This document shows positions 25,397 through 34,164 of a stretch of DNA of 49,625 bases, piece by piece. A program made the translations under genes and the position numbers. The stretch spans positions 1-49,625 of the forward strand of contig NZ_JBEZFP010000059.1 of assembly GCF_040649515.1 (NCBI RefSeq), written 5' to 3'. The notes beneath the pieces were generated by a model. It had not been told where the DNA came from. It did not search any database and saw only the letters and a program-made list of their open reading frames with translations. Positions within the stretch are counted from its first letter, which is position 1; every line of letters starts with the position of its first letter. Source of the DNA: Yinghuangia elevatio. Lineage in GTDB: Bacteria; Actinomycetota; Actinomycetes; Streptomycetales; Streptomycetaceae.

Positions 25397-28014
25397 TGAC
25401 GGTCCCCGGCCCGCGGGCGGGGAAGTCCGGTACGCCCGCGAAGTCCGGGAAGGCGGCGAGGACTCCGCATCTTCTCGGGGTACGCCACCACGGCCCCGGC
25501 TCCGCACGGGCCGTGGCCGCCGCCCTCGAAGCCCTCGCCCCGGACATCGTGTTGGTCGAGGGGCCGCCCGAGGCCGACCTGTTGCTGTCGTACGCGGCGG
25601 ACTCCGACATGAAGCCGCCGGTCGCGCTGCTCGCGCACGCGGTCGACGACCCGGCCCAGGCGGGGTTCTGGCCGTACGCCGAGTTCAGCCCCGAATGGGT
25701 CGCCGTCCGGCACGCGCTCGACAACGGCATCCCGGTCCGGTTCATCGACCTGCCGGCCGGCTGCTCCTTCGCCCTGGACCGCGCCCGCAACGCGCTGCCG
25801 GTCCCGTCCCTGCACGGGCCGCCGACCGCGGAAGACACCGACACCGACCCCGGCACGGATACCGAGATCGACACCGATGCCGACGCCCGAACCGATGCCG
25901 GAACCGACACCCGGCCCGGCGGTGCAGGCGACAGCGCACCGGACCCGGTGACCGACCCGGCCGCCACCCGCACCGACCCCATCGCGATGCTCGCCCGGGT
26001 CGCCGGGCACGACGACCCCGAGCGCTGGTGGGAGGACGCGGTCGAGCACCGGGCCGACCACAGCGACCCGATGGCGCCGTTCGTGCTCCTCGCCGAGGCG
26101 ATGGCCGCTTTGCGCGCGGTCGGCACGGCAGCGGGCGACACAGGCAACGACGGCACAGGCAAGCGCAGCCCGGGCAAGGACGGCACAGACGCGGACGGCA
26201 AGAGCGCCGACAGCGCAGCCGCGGGCACCCCCGCGGCCGAACCGCCGCCGCCCGCCTCGCCGTTCCCCGACCTGGAGGCGGCGCGCGAAGCACACATGCG
26301 GCTGGCCGTCGCGGCCGCCTACAAGCAGGGGTTCCGCGAAGTGGCGGTGGTCTGCGGGGCGTGGCACGTACCCGCGCTGGCGGCCACCCGGCCCGCGGCC
26401 GAAGACCGTGCGGTGCTGGCCCCGTTCGCGGCGTTCTCGCGCGGCGGCGTGCTGCCCAAGGTCAAGGTCGAGGCCACGTGGGTGCCGTGGACATACCGCC
26501 GCCTCGCCCACGCCTCGGGCTACGGCGCGGGCGTCGCCTCGCCGGGCTGGTACCACCACTTGTTCGCCGACCACGCACCCGAACGCATGCTTCCCCACTG
26601 GTTCGTGCGCATCGCGGGGTTGTTCCGCGACGCCGGACGGCCCGTCTCGGCGGCGCACGTCATCGAGGCGGTCCGGCACGCCGAGGCGTTGGCGACGCTG
26701 CGCGGCCGCCCGCTCGCCGGGCTCGACGAAACCCTGGAGGCGGTACGCGCGGTCATGTGCGACGGCGACGACGCGCCTCTCGCCCTCGTGCACGACGACA
26801 TCGTCGTCGGCGACCGCATCGGGACCGTGCCGGACAGCGTGCCCGCCGTACCGCTGCAACGCGACCTCAACCGGCAGCAGAAGAAGTTGCGGCTGGGCCC
26901 CGAGGCCGCGGTGCGTGAATTGCGGCTCGACCTGCGCAAGCCCACCGACCTCGCGCGAAGCCGCCTGCTCACCAGGCTCGACCTGCTGGACGTGGCGTGG
27001 GGCGTCCCGGCCGCCGGGCAGCGCGGCACCGGGACGTTCCGCGAGGAGTGGACACTCGCGTGGCAGCCCGAACTCGCGATCCGGGTCGCGGAGGCGGGGA
27101 TATGGGGCACCACCGTCCTGGCGGCGGCGACCGCGCGGGCGGCCGATCTGGCCGTCCACGCCTCGTCGTTGGGCGAGGTGACCGCCGTCGCCGAGCGCTG
27201 CCTCCGGGCCGACCTGCCGGACGCGCTGCCGACCGTGATGCGCGTGCTGGAGGATCGTGTCGCGCTGGACGCCGACGTCGCGGCACTCGCGGAGGCGCTG
27301 CCCGCCCTGGTGCGCGCGCTGCGCTACGGGGACGTGCGCGGCACCGACACGGCCGCGCTGGCCTCGGTGGTCGACGGAATGCTGCTGCGCATCTGCGTCG
27401 GCCTCGTCCCGGCCTGCGCGGGCCTGGACGACGACGGTGCGCGCGACATGCGCCGCCACCTCGACGACGTGCACGACGCCACGACACTTCTCGCGCCGCG
27501 GCCGGGCGACGAAGACCTGCGCGAGTACTGGTACGCCGCGCTCGGCCGGCTCGCCGACCGCGACAGCCTCCCGGGCCTGCTGACCGGCCGCGCGGTCCGC
27601 CTGCTGCTGGACGCGGGGCGGCTGACCGCGGACGACGCCGGGCCGCGGATGTCGCGGGCGCTGACGCGCGGCACGGCGTACCGCGACGCCGCCGCGTGGA
27701 TCGAGGGCTTCCTGTCCGGCGGCGGCCTGCTGCTGGTGCACGACGAGGCGCTGCTCGGCCTGGTCGACGCGTGGGTGTCCGGGATCCCCGCGGAGGACTT
27801 CACCGACGTGCTGCCGCTGCTGCGCCGCACTTTCTCCGGCTTCGCGGCGCCGGAGCGGCGCACGCTGGGCGAACGCCTGCGCAACCCGGCCCGCGGCGCG
27901 TCGGGCGGCCCGGGCGACGGCGACTTCCCCTTCGACCGCGATCGGGCGGACTCCGCACTGCCGTTGGTCGCGTACCTGCTCGGCGGCCCCGTCCCCTCGG
28001 GAGGCGACTCGTGA
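25396..28014 (+). CDS. DUF5682 protein, putative TraB/TIKI-superfamily fold
   Basis: 872 residues from ATG at 25396, overlapping the MoxR stop. The N-terminal motif is LLGVRHHGPGSARAV (H31, H32), then IVLVEGPPEAD (E55), and later EVAVVCGAWHVPAL (H324). The G-x-x-H ... E-G-P ... GA-x-H order is the signature arrangement of the TIKI/TraB/PrgY/EreA-like superfamily, some of which are metal-dependent proteases or esterases. That assignment is my inference from motifs. Between them (about 145-295) is a disordered Asp/Thr/Gly-rich insert with DTDPGTDTEIDTDAD-type repeats. The C-terminal half is long, helical and unassigned. The stop overlaps the VWA start (GTGA). Confidence 0.88.
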   Translation: MTVPGPRAGKSGTPAKSGKAARTPHLLGVRHHGPGSARAVAAALEALAPDIVLVEGPPEADLLLSYAADSDMKPPVALLAHAVDDPAQAGFWPYAEFSPEWVAVRHALDNGIPVRFIDLPAGCSFALDRARNALPVPSLHGPPTAEDTDTDPGTDTEIDTDADARTDAGTDTRPGGAGDSAPDPVTDPAATRTDPIAMLARVAGHDDPERWWEDAVEHRADHSDPMAPFVLLAEAMAALRAVGTAAGDTGNDGTGKRSPGKDGTDADGKSADSAAAGTPAAEPPPPASPFPDLEAAREAHMRLAVAAAYKQGFREVAVVCGAWHVPALAATRPAAEDRAVLAPFAAFSRGGVLPKVKVEATWVPWTYRRLAHASGYGAGVASPGWYHHLFADHAPERMLPHWFVRIAGLFRDAGRPVSAAHVIEAVRHAEALATLRGRPLAGLDETLEAVRAVMCDGDDAPLALVHDDIVVGDRIGTVPDSVPAVPLQRDLNRQQKKLRLGPEAAVRELRLDLRKPTDLARSRLLTRLDLLDVAWGVPAAGQRGTGTFREEWTLAWQPELAIRVAEAGIWGTTVLAAATARAADLAVHASSLGEVTAVAERCLRADLPDALPTVMRVLEDRVALDADVAALAEALPALVRALRYGDVRGTDTAALASVVDGMLLRICVGLVPACAGLDDDGARDMRRHLDDVHDATTLLAPRPGDEDLREYWYAALGRLADRDSLPGLLTGRAVRLLLDAGRLTADDAGPRMSRALTRGTAYRDAAAWIEGFLSGGGLLLVHDEALLGLVDAWVSGIPAEDFTDVLPLLRRTFSGFAAPERRTLGERLRNPARGASGGPGDGDFPFDRDRADSALPLVAYLLGGPVPSGGDS

Positions 28015-29270
28015 CGACGTCCTACGACAGCGCGGCGTCCGGAGGCGAATCGTCCGGAGGCACATCGTCCGGCAGCGCACCGTCCGGGGCCGCGCCCGGG
28101 CCGGGGACGGGTCCCGGCATCGCGGACCCCGAGCGCCTGCGGCGCTGGCGGCTGATCCTGGGCGGTGACGCGGACGGCACCGGCTGCGGCCTCGCCGGCC
28201 AGGACCGCCGCATGGACGAGGCACTGGCCGCGCTCTACCGTCCCGCGCCCGGGCAGAGCCGGGGCGGCGGCGGTACGGGGCCGCGCTCCGCGGGGCTCGG
28301 CGCCTCGGCCCCCTCGGTCGCCCGCTGGCTCGGCGACATCCGCGAGTACTTCCCGCCCGGCGTCGTGCAGATCCTCCAGCAGGACGCGATCGAGCGCCTG
28401 GACCTGACCCGGCTCCTGCTCGAACCGGAGATGCTGGAGGCCGTCGAGCCCGACGTGCACCTGGTCGGCACCCTCCTCTCGCTCAACCGGCTGATGCCGG
28501 ACGAGACCAAGGAGGTCGCGCGGGGCGTGGTCCGCCGCGTCGTCGACGACCTGGAGCGGCGGATCGCGCAGCGCACGCGCAGCCTCGTGCAGGGTGCCCT
28601 GGACCGCTCGACGCGCGTGCACCGGCCGCGGCACGCCGACATCGACTGGAACGCCACGATTCGCGCGAACCTCAAGCACTACCAGGCCGAGCACCGCACG
28701 GTGGTGCCCGAGCGCCTGGTCGGGTACGGGCGGCAGCGGCACGGTGTGCGGAAGGACGTCGTGCTGTGCGTCGACCAGTCCGGCTCGATGGCGGCCTCGG
28801 TCGTCTACGCCTCGGTCTTCGGTGCGGTCCTCGCCTCGATGCGGTCGCTGCGCACCTCGCTGGTCGTCTTCGACACGGCGGTCGTGGACCTGACCGACCA
28901 GCTCGCCGACCCGGTGGACGTGCTCTTCGGCACGCAACTGGGCGGCGGTACGGACATCAACCGCGCGCTGGCGTACTGCCAGGGCCTGGTCACCCGGCCC
29001 TCCGACACGATTGTGGTGCTGGTCAGCGACCTGTTCGAGGGCGGTGTGCGGCAGGAGATGCTGCGCCGGGTCGCGGCCATGCGGCGGGCGGGCGTGCAGG
29101 TCGTCACGCTGCTGGCGCTGTCCGACGAGGGGGCCCCGGCGTACGACCACGAGAACGCCGCGGCGCTGGCCGCGCTGGGCAGTCCGGCCTTCGCCTGCAC
29201 GCCCGATCTGTTCCCGGAGCTGATGGCCGCCGCCGTCCGGGGGACGCCGCTGCCGGTCCCGGAGGGGTGA
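28011..29270 (+). CDS. VWA domain protein, MoxR partner (yehP-like)
   Basis: 419 residues from GTG at 28011, coupled to the DUF5682 stop. The first 35 residues are Ser/Gly-rich (GGESSGGTSSGSAPSG). Residues about 95-240 form a helical region (VARWLGDIREYFPPGVVQIL and following). The VWA domain starts at VVLCVDQSGSM. Its MIDAS is complete: D255-x-S257-x-S259, T in LGGGTDINRAL, and D in VLVSDLFEGG. The organisation matches CoxE/YehP/ViaA-type partners of MoxR ATPases, where the MIDAS metal mediates binding of an acidic residue on the client or ATPase. It is the last gene of the operon, with a perfect hairpin 7 bases after its stop. Confidence 0.93.
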   Translation: MTTSYDSAASGGESSGGTSSGSAPSGAAPGPGTGPGIADPERLRRWRLILGGDADGTGCGLAGQDRRMDEALAALYRPAPGQSRGGGGTGPRSAGLGASAPSVARWLGDIREYFPPGVVQILQQDAIERLDLTRLLLEPEMLEAVEPDVHLVGTLLSLNRLMPDETKEVARGVVRRVVDDLERRIAQRTRSLVQGALDRSTRVHRPRHADIDWNATIRANLKHYQAEHRTVVPERLVGYGRQRHGVRKDVVLCVDQSGSMAASVVYASVFGAVLASMRSLRTSLVVFDTAVVDLTDQLADPVDVLFGTQLGGGTDINRALAYCQGLVTRPSDTIVVLVSDLFEGGVRQEMLRRVAAMRRAGVQVVTLLALSDEGAPAYDHENAAALAALGSPAFACTPDLFPELMAAAVRGTPLPVPEG

Positions 29271-29276
29271 ATCCGC

Positions 29277-29295
29277 GCTCACCGACCCGGTGAGC
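29277..29295 (+). terminator. Terminator of the MoxR-DUF5682-VWA operon
   Basis: GCTCACCG-ACC-CGGTGAGC: perfect 8-bp arms with a 3-base loop directly after the VWA stop codon. Confidence 0.75.
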
Positions 29296-29640
29296 CGGTG
29301 TGCGCGACGTGGGCTGCACCACATCCGGAAGCGGCATTTCGGACCGGAGCGTGCGCGAGCGTGCGGTGTGCGCAACGATGGATCGGGTGAAACGGGACGT
29401 ACCCGGCCTGGACGGGGGTCGGTCGGTGTCGGCGGTACGACACATGAAGCGGTGTGATCAAGCCCCCGGTTCTGACCGGGTTGCCGTCCCGGTTAATCTG
29501 CAAGCGGATCAGCTGCGCGTACGGACGCCGTCCACCAGGGTTCTGGGGGCGAGCCTTCCTGGCCTCCGCGGGACCCTCGTGGTCGACGAACGTGGCGCGA
29601 TGTCTTCCGACAACAACCGCGATCACAAGGACGGACGCGC
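29296..29640 (+). other. sucCD upstream region
   Basis: 345 bases without a gene. The sucC promoter lies here; TTCTGA and TAATCT (around 29470-29500) spaced about 18 bases are a possible pair. AAGGACG a few bases before 29641 serves sucC. No riboswitch or attenuator could be recognised. Confidence 0.4.
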
Positions 29641-30816
29641 GTGGACCTGTTCGAGTACCAGGCGAGGGACCTCTTCGCCAAGCATGAGGTGCCGGTTCTT
29701 CCCGGTGAAGTCGTCGACACCCCGGAGGCGGCCCGGGCCGCCACGGAGCGCCTGGGCGGCAAGGCTGTCGTCAAGGCCCAGGTCAAGGTCGGCGGCCGCG
29801 GCAAGGCGGGCGGCGTCAAGCTGGCGTTCTCCCCGGACGAGGCGGTCGAGAAGGCCACCGACATCCTGGGCATGGACATCAAGGGCCACACCGTCCACAA
29901 GGTCATGCTGGCCGGCCTGGGCGAGATCGCGGAGGAGTACTACGTCTCCTTCCTCCTCGACCGGACCAACCGCACCTTCCTCGCCATGGCGTCCGTCGAG
30001 GGCGGCGTGGAGATCGAGGTCGTGGCCGAGGAGAACCCGGACGCGCTCGCCAAGATCCCGGTCGACGCCATCGAGGGCGTGACCGAGGCCAAGGCCCGCG
30101 AGATCGTCGAGGCCGCCAAGTTCCCGGCCGAGCTGCGCGACCAGCTGGTCGACGTGCTGCAGCGCCTGTGGACCGTCTTCGTCGCCGAGGACGCCACGCT
30201 GGTCGAGGTCAACCCGCTGATCAAGTCCGGCGAGGGCAAGATCATCGCGCTCGACGGCAAGGTGACGCTGGACGAGAACGCCGACTTCCGGCACGCGGAC
30301 CACGCGGCGCTGGAGGACAAGGACTCGGCCGACCCGTTGGAGGCGGCGGCCAAGGCCAAGGGCCTCAACTACGTCAAGCTGGACGGCGAGGTCGGCATCA
30401 TCGGCAACGGCGCGGGTCTCGTCATGAGCACCCTGGACGTCGTCGCGTACGCCGGTGAGAAGCACGCGAACGTCAAGCCCGCCAACTTCCTCGACATCGG
30501 CGGCGGCGCCTCGGCCGAGGTCATGGCGAACGGCCTGGAGATCATCCTCGGCGACCCGGCCGTCAAGTCGGTCTTCGTCAACGTCTTCGGCGGCATCACC
30601 GCGTGCGACGCGGTCGCGAACGGCATCGTGCAGGCGCTGGAGCTGCTGTCGAGCAAGGGCGAGGCGGTCACCAAGCCGCTCGTCGTGCGCCTCGACGGCA
30701 ACAACGCGGAGCTGGGTCGTCAGATCCTGACCGACGCCAACCACCCGCTGGTCCAGCAGGTGGACACCATGGACGGCGCGGCCGACCGTGCCGCCGAGCT
30801 CGCGGCTGCGAAGTAA
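29641..30816 (+). CDS. sucC: Succinyl-CoA synthetase (ADP-forming) subunit beta
   Basis: 391 residues, the usual length, from GTG at 29641 (MDLFEYQARDLFAKHEVPVL) with AAGGACG upstream. ATP-grasp residues are visible in VVKAQVKVGGRGKAGGVKL; the C-terminal ligase domain has VGIIGNGAGLVMSTLD and FLDIGGGAS. It catalyses succinate + CoA + ATP to succinyl-CoA, reversibly, in the TCA cycle, as an α2β2 or αβ complex with SucD, whose gene follows after 17 bases. sucC lies between pcrA and purN/purH, as in other actinobacteria. Confidence 0.98.
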   Translation: MDLFEYQARDLFAKHEVPVLPGEVVDTPEAARAATERLGGKAVVKAQVKVGGRGKAGGVKLAFSPDEAVEKATDILGMDIKGHTVHKVMLAGLGEIAEEYYVSFLLDRTNRTFLAMASVEGGVEIEVVAEENPDALAKIPVDAIEGVTEAKAREIVEAAKFPAELRDQLVDVLQRLWTVFVAEDATLVEVNPLIKSGEGKIIALDGKVTLDENADFRHADHAALEDKDSADPLEAAAKAKGLNYVKLDGEVGIIGNGAGLVMSTLDVVAYAGEKHANVKPANFLDIGGGASAEVMANGLEIILGDPAVKSVFVNVFGGITACDAVANGIVQALELLSSKGEAVTKPLVVRLDGNNAELGRQILTDANHPLVQQVDTMDGAADRAAELAAAK

Positions 30817-30833
30817 GGGAGCACGAACCAGCC

Positions 30834-31718
30834 ATGGCTATCTTCCTGACCAAGGACAGCAAGGTCATCGTCCAGGGCATGACCGGCTCGGAGGGTATGA
30901 AGCACACCCGCCGCATGCTGGCCTCCGGGACGAACATCGTCGGCGGCGTGAACCCGCGCAAGGCCGGCGAGAAGGTCGACGTCGACGGCACCGAGATCTC
31001 GGTCTTCGGCACGGTGGCCGAGGCCATCGAGGCGACCGGCGCGGACGTCACGGTCATCTTCGTACCGCCGAAGTTCACCAAGGACGCGGTGGTCGAGGCC
31101 ATCGAGGCGGAGATCGGCCTCGCGGTCGTCATCACCGAGGGCGTGCCGGTGCACGACACCGCGCAGTTCTGGGCGCTGGCCGGCCAGAAGGGCGGCAAGA
31201 CCCGCATCGTGGGTCCGAACTGCCCCGGCCTGATCACCCCCGGCCAGTCGAACGCGGGCATCATCCCGGCCGACATCACCAAGCCGGGCCGCATCGGCCT
31301 GGTGTCGAAGTCCGGCACGCTGACGTACCAGATGATGTACGAGCTGCGCGACATCGGCTTCTCGACCGCGGTCGGCATCGGCGGCGACCCGATCATCGGC
31401 ACCACGCACATCGACTGCCTCCAGGCGTTCCAGGACGACCCGGACACCGACGCGATCGTCATGATCGGTGAGATCGGCGGCGACGCCGAGGAGCGCGCGG
31501 CGGCGTACATCGCCGAGCACATCACCAAGCCGGTCGTCGGCTACGTCGCGGGCTTCACCGCCCCCGAGGGCAAGACGATGGGCCACGCCGGCGCCATCGT
31601 CTCGGGCTCCGCGGGCACCGCGCAGGCCAAGAAGGACGCGCTCGAGGCGGTCGGCGTCAAGGTCGGCAAGACCCCGTCCGAGACGGCCCGCCTGATGCGC
31701 GCCATCATGGAGGGCTGA
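30834..31718 (+). CDS. sucD: Succinyl-CoA synthetase subunit alpha
   Basis: 294 residues from ATG at 30834, with AAGGGAG upstream. The CoA-binding domain starts VIVQGMTGSEGMKHTRRM; the active-site phosphohistidine is H251 in MGHAGAIVSG. IVGPNCPGLITPGQ and GRIGLVSKSGTLTYQ are family signatures. It forms the catalytic complex with SucC and is the second gene of the sucCD operon, ended by a very strong hairpin. Confidence 0.98.
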   Translation: MAIFLTKDSKVIVQGMTGSEGMKHTRRMLASGTNIVGGVNPRKAGEKVDVDGTEISVFGTVAEAIEATGADVTVIFVPPKFTKDAVVEAIEAEIGLAVVITEGVPVHDTAQFWALAGQKGGKTRIVGPNCPGLITPGQSNAGIIPADITKPGRIGLVSKSGTLTYQMMYELRDIGFSTAVGIGGDPIIGTTHIDCLQAFQDDPDTDAIVMIGEIGGDAEERAAAYIAEHITKPVVGYVAGFTAPEGKTMGHAGAIVSGSAGTAQAKKDALEAVGVKVGKTPSETARLMRAIMEG

Positions 31719-31749
31719 CCCACGCCCTCGGCGTAGGCCGCAAGGCACG

Positions 31750-31790
31750 AACGGCTGTGGCCCCCACCAGCGGTGGGGGCCACAGCCGTT
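31750..31790 (+). terminator. sucCD terminator
   Basis: AACGGCTGTGGCCCCCACC (31750-31768), AGC loop, exact complement (31772-31790): a perfect 19-bp stem. It is 31 bases after the sucD stop. Confidence 0.92.
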
Positions 31791-32019
31791 CCCGCTTCCG
31801 GCGACGGGACGGCTGCGGCGGTCCAGCCCCACGACGGGCCCGGCTCGGCTCCGCGGTGGTCCGGTCCGGCGATGCCGTATCGCCATGGCGCGTATGCCTC
31901 CCGGGCAGTTGGTGAAAACGCGTGTCGGCTTGGCGAGTTCGTGACGGCAACGGGCCCGGGCGGGTTTCGGACGGGGCAGAGGACAGCGTCATGCGTCGCG
32001 CGAGTACGTGCGGACAGGC

Positions 32020-32226
32020 TGCGGAATGGCCTGGTACGACAGCGGCGCGGTCACCGTCGGTCCGAACGGCGCGCGCCTGACCGTGGGCCTGTCCGGGGTG
32101 GCGGACCTCCACGACGTCCGGGAGATCGGCGTCGCCTTCGCTCCGGCGGCGGGGGCCGAGGGGCGGAGCGCGGTGTACGTCGACGAACTCACCGCCCGGC
32201 AGCGGCGAGGTCGCGATTGTCGGTGA
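32020..32226 (+). pseudogene. Possible remnant of a secreted glycanase/carbohydrate-binding domain
   Basis: In frame with a GTG at 32008 the translation reads MAWYDSGAVTVGPNG, LTVGLSGVADLHDVREIGVAF, and GRSAVYVDELTAR, ending in a stop at 32226. The 'W-Y-x-G-x-V-T-V', 'V-R-E-I-G-V-x-F' and 'A-V-Y-V-D' spacing is like the last strands of jelly-roll modules in bacterial mannanases and related glycanases. There is no signal peptide, ribosome site or rest of an enzyme upstream, so if real it is a decayed C-terminal fragment. This is pattern recognition only. The rest of the 31791-32283 gap shows nothing else. Confidence 0.35.
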
Positions 32227-32283
32227 CCACGAGCGACGTTTGCCCCGCGCGGCGGTGACGGCGAACCTGCCGGGCGGCCGACG

Positions 32284-33897
32284 CTAACGGATGTATTCGA
32301 CGACGCGGTCGACCTGGTTGTTGTCGTCGTAGTGGATCTGGAAGACCGTTCTGGCCAGGTGGCCTTCGGCGAGGCGGGACAGGAACAGCGGCGGGTCCAC
32401 GAAGCGTTCCTCGGTGATCCCGAACGCCTTCTCGCCGCGGAAGCGCGCCTCGGTCGCCAAGGGGACGTCGCGTACGCCCACGATCGCCTCCGGGTCGACA
32501 CCCGCGTGCGCCGCCTCGATCGACAGGAAAGTGCCCCCGTCGCGCTCGGACGATCCCTTGATGTAGACGAACTCGTACTGACCCTGCGGTACTTGCTCCG
32601 CCTTGGCATTGGTGCGGCCGAACCTGAACTCCTGTTTGGGAGCCTGCTCCGCGACCTGCGCGCCCAGGCCGCCGCGCGCGGCGATGGAAGCCTGGACCTC
32701 CGCGCGCTTGTCGGGCAGCCCACCGGGGTCGGCGATGGAGGAGAGGGCGTACCCGCCCAGGCCGAGCACCGCCGCCACGACCGCCGCCACCAGCACGAGG
32801 GCGCGCGTACGGGCACTGCCGCGGATCCTCGCGGCCGAGTGCAGTTTGGGCCGGTACCGCTTCGTCAGATCCGTCATCACCGCGTTCAGGCGCTCGTGCG
32901 CCTCCGGGCCGTCCGGGTCAGGGCCCGTCAACTCGCCGACGCGGCGCGCCAGTTGCTCGTTGGCAAGGCTGATGCGCTCGATTGTGGAGTTGGTCGTGGC
33001 CTCGGTCTCGACCGCGATCTCCTCCGGCTCCATGCCCAGGTGGTGGCGTAGGACGGCCGCCCGGCGACGGTGCGCGGGCACCCGCCGCAGCGCGCGCAGC
33101 AGCGCGACGTCGGCGGACCACGCGCGGTCCACGGCGTCGCTCTTGTCGCCGGTGAGGTCGGGTACGGGGCTGCCCGGGGCGGAGTCGGTCTCCGGCGGTT
33201 CGGACGCCCCGCCGAGAGCGTCCGCGGCCGCCGCGCCCGGGTCCGTGCCCGGGTCCGTGCCGCCCGTGTCTGGGTCGGCGCTGCCCTTGTCCGGGCCCGT
33301 GCCGGAGTCCGGGCCCGTGCCGGAGTCCGGGCCCGCGTCGGCATCCACGTCCGGGGCCGCCGCGTCCACATCCGGACCCGCGTCGGCATCCGTGCCGGGT
33401 TCGTCGGCATCCGACGAGGAAGAGGAAGGGGCGTCGGGTGCGGTCGCGGGTGTGGACAAGGCCGCACCCTCGGCGGCGTCCTTGGCGGAGTCCTTGACCC
33501 TGCTCTCGGGCGCGTCCTCTGCCGCGACTTCGGGCACGTCTTCGGCTGCGGCCTCGGCCTCGTCCGCGGTGTCGGCCTGGTCCACGCCGCCGGGGGCGGG
33601 TGACCGCCGCACCCTTGCTACCTGGGCGGCGACCCGGTCCGGATGGGGTATCCAACTGCCGATCCGCTGTTGCGCGCGGTGCAGGTGGTCGAGCGCCATG
33701 TCCGACGCGAGCATGCGCACCCACGACTCGGGTGAGGGGAGTGCGGAGACGGTCTCCCATTCGGCGTACGCCCGCGCGTACGCCCGGTGCGTCACGTGCG
33801 CGGCGCGGTGCGGCCCGGCCGTCAGCAGGTAGACGTGCCGCGCGACGTCCGCCGCCGTCCTGTTGTAGAAGGCGTCGAAGCTCGCGTCGTCGTGCAT
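32284..33897 (-). CDS. Sigma-70-like protein with acidic linker and transmembrane C-terminus
   Basis: 537 residues from ATG at 33897; GGGGAG lies about 11 bases upstream. Residues 1-75 resemble a degenerate ECF sigma region 2 (SFDAFYNRTAADVARHVYLL...WVRMLASDMALDHL). Residues about 100-260 are an Asp/Pro/Gly/Ala-rich linker, including an 18-base DNA tandem repeat (about 33292-33345). Residues about 262-325 resemble region 4 (LLRALRRVPAHRRRAAVLRHHLGMEPEEIAVET), with a helix-turn-helix. A transmembrane helix (about 365-387, RALVLVAAVVAAVLGLGGYALS) and a roughly 150-residue probably external domain follow. This would be a membrane-tethered sigma-like protein; activity as a sigma factor is unproven, and the weak region 2 could mean it does not bind RNA polymerase. 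Confidence 0.8.
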   Translation of the reverse strand: MHDDASFDAFYNRTAADVARHVYLLTAGPHRAAHVTHRAYARAYAEWETVSALPSPESWVRMLASDMALDHLHRAQQRIGSWIPHPDRVAAQVARVRRSPAPGGVDQADTADEAEAAAEDVPEVAAEDAPESRVKDSAKDAAEGAALSTPATAPDAPSSSSSDADEPGTDADAGPDVDAAAPDVDADAGPDSGTGPDSGTGPDKGSADPDTGGTDPGTDPGAAAADALGGASEPPETDSAPGSPVPDLTGDKSDAVDRAWSADVALLRALRRVPAHRRRAAVLRHHLGMEPEEIAVETEATTNSTIERISLANEQLARRVGELTGPDPDGPEAHERLNAVMTDLTKRYRPKLHSAARIRGSARTRALVLVAAVVAAVLGLGGYALSSIADPGGLPDKRAEVQASIAARGGLGAQVAEQAPKQEFRFGRTNAKAEQVPQGQYEFVYIKGSSERDGGTFLSIEAAHAGVDPEAIVGVRDVPLATEARFRGEKAFGITEERFVDPPLFLSRLAEGHLARTVFQIHYDDNNQVDRVVEYIR

Positions 33898-34164
33898 GCT
33901 CGCCGTGCTCCCCGTACTCGCTCCGACAGGTGGGACCGCCGTTCGGTTGCTCGTGTGCCGGACCGTGCGGAACGGGACGGGACGGGTGGAGCATCCGCCT
34001 GGGCGCACCGATACCCCACCGCGTGCTTGGTAATGCCATATTTCTTGTGAAAACAGATCAGTGACTGTCGAATCTGTGTGAATGCCAACAGATCCGGGCC
34101 GACACGGCCGGTGCGAAGGCCATATACCGGGCAGATTGCCTTCGCGTTGGCAGCATGAGGGATC

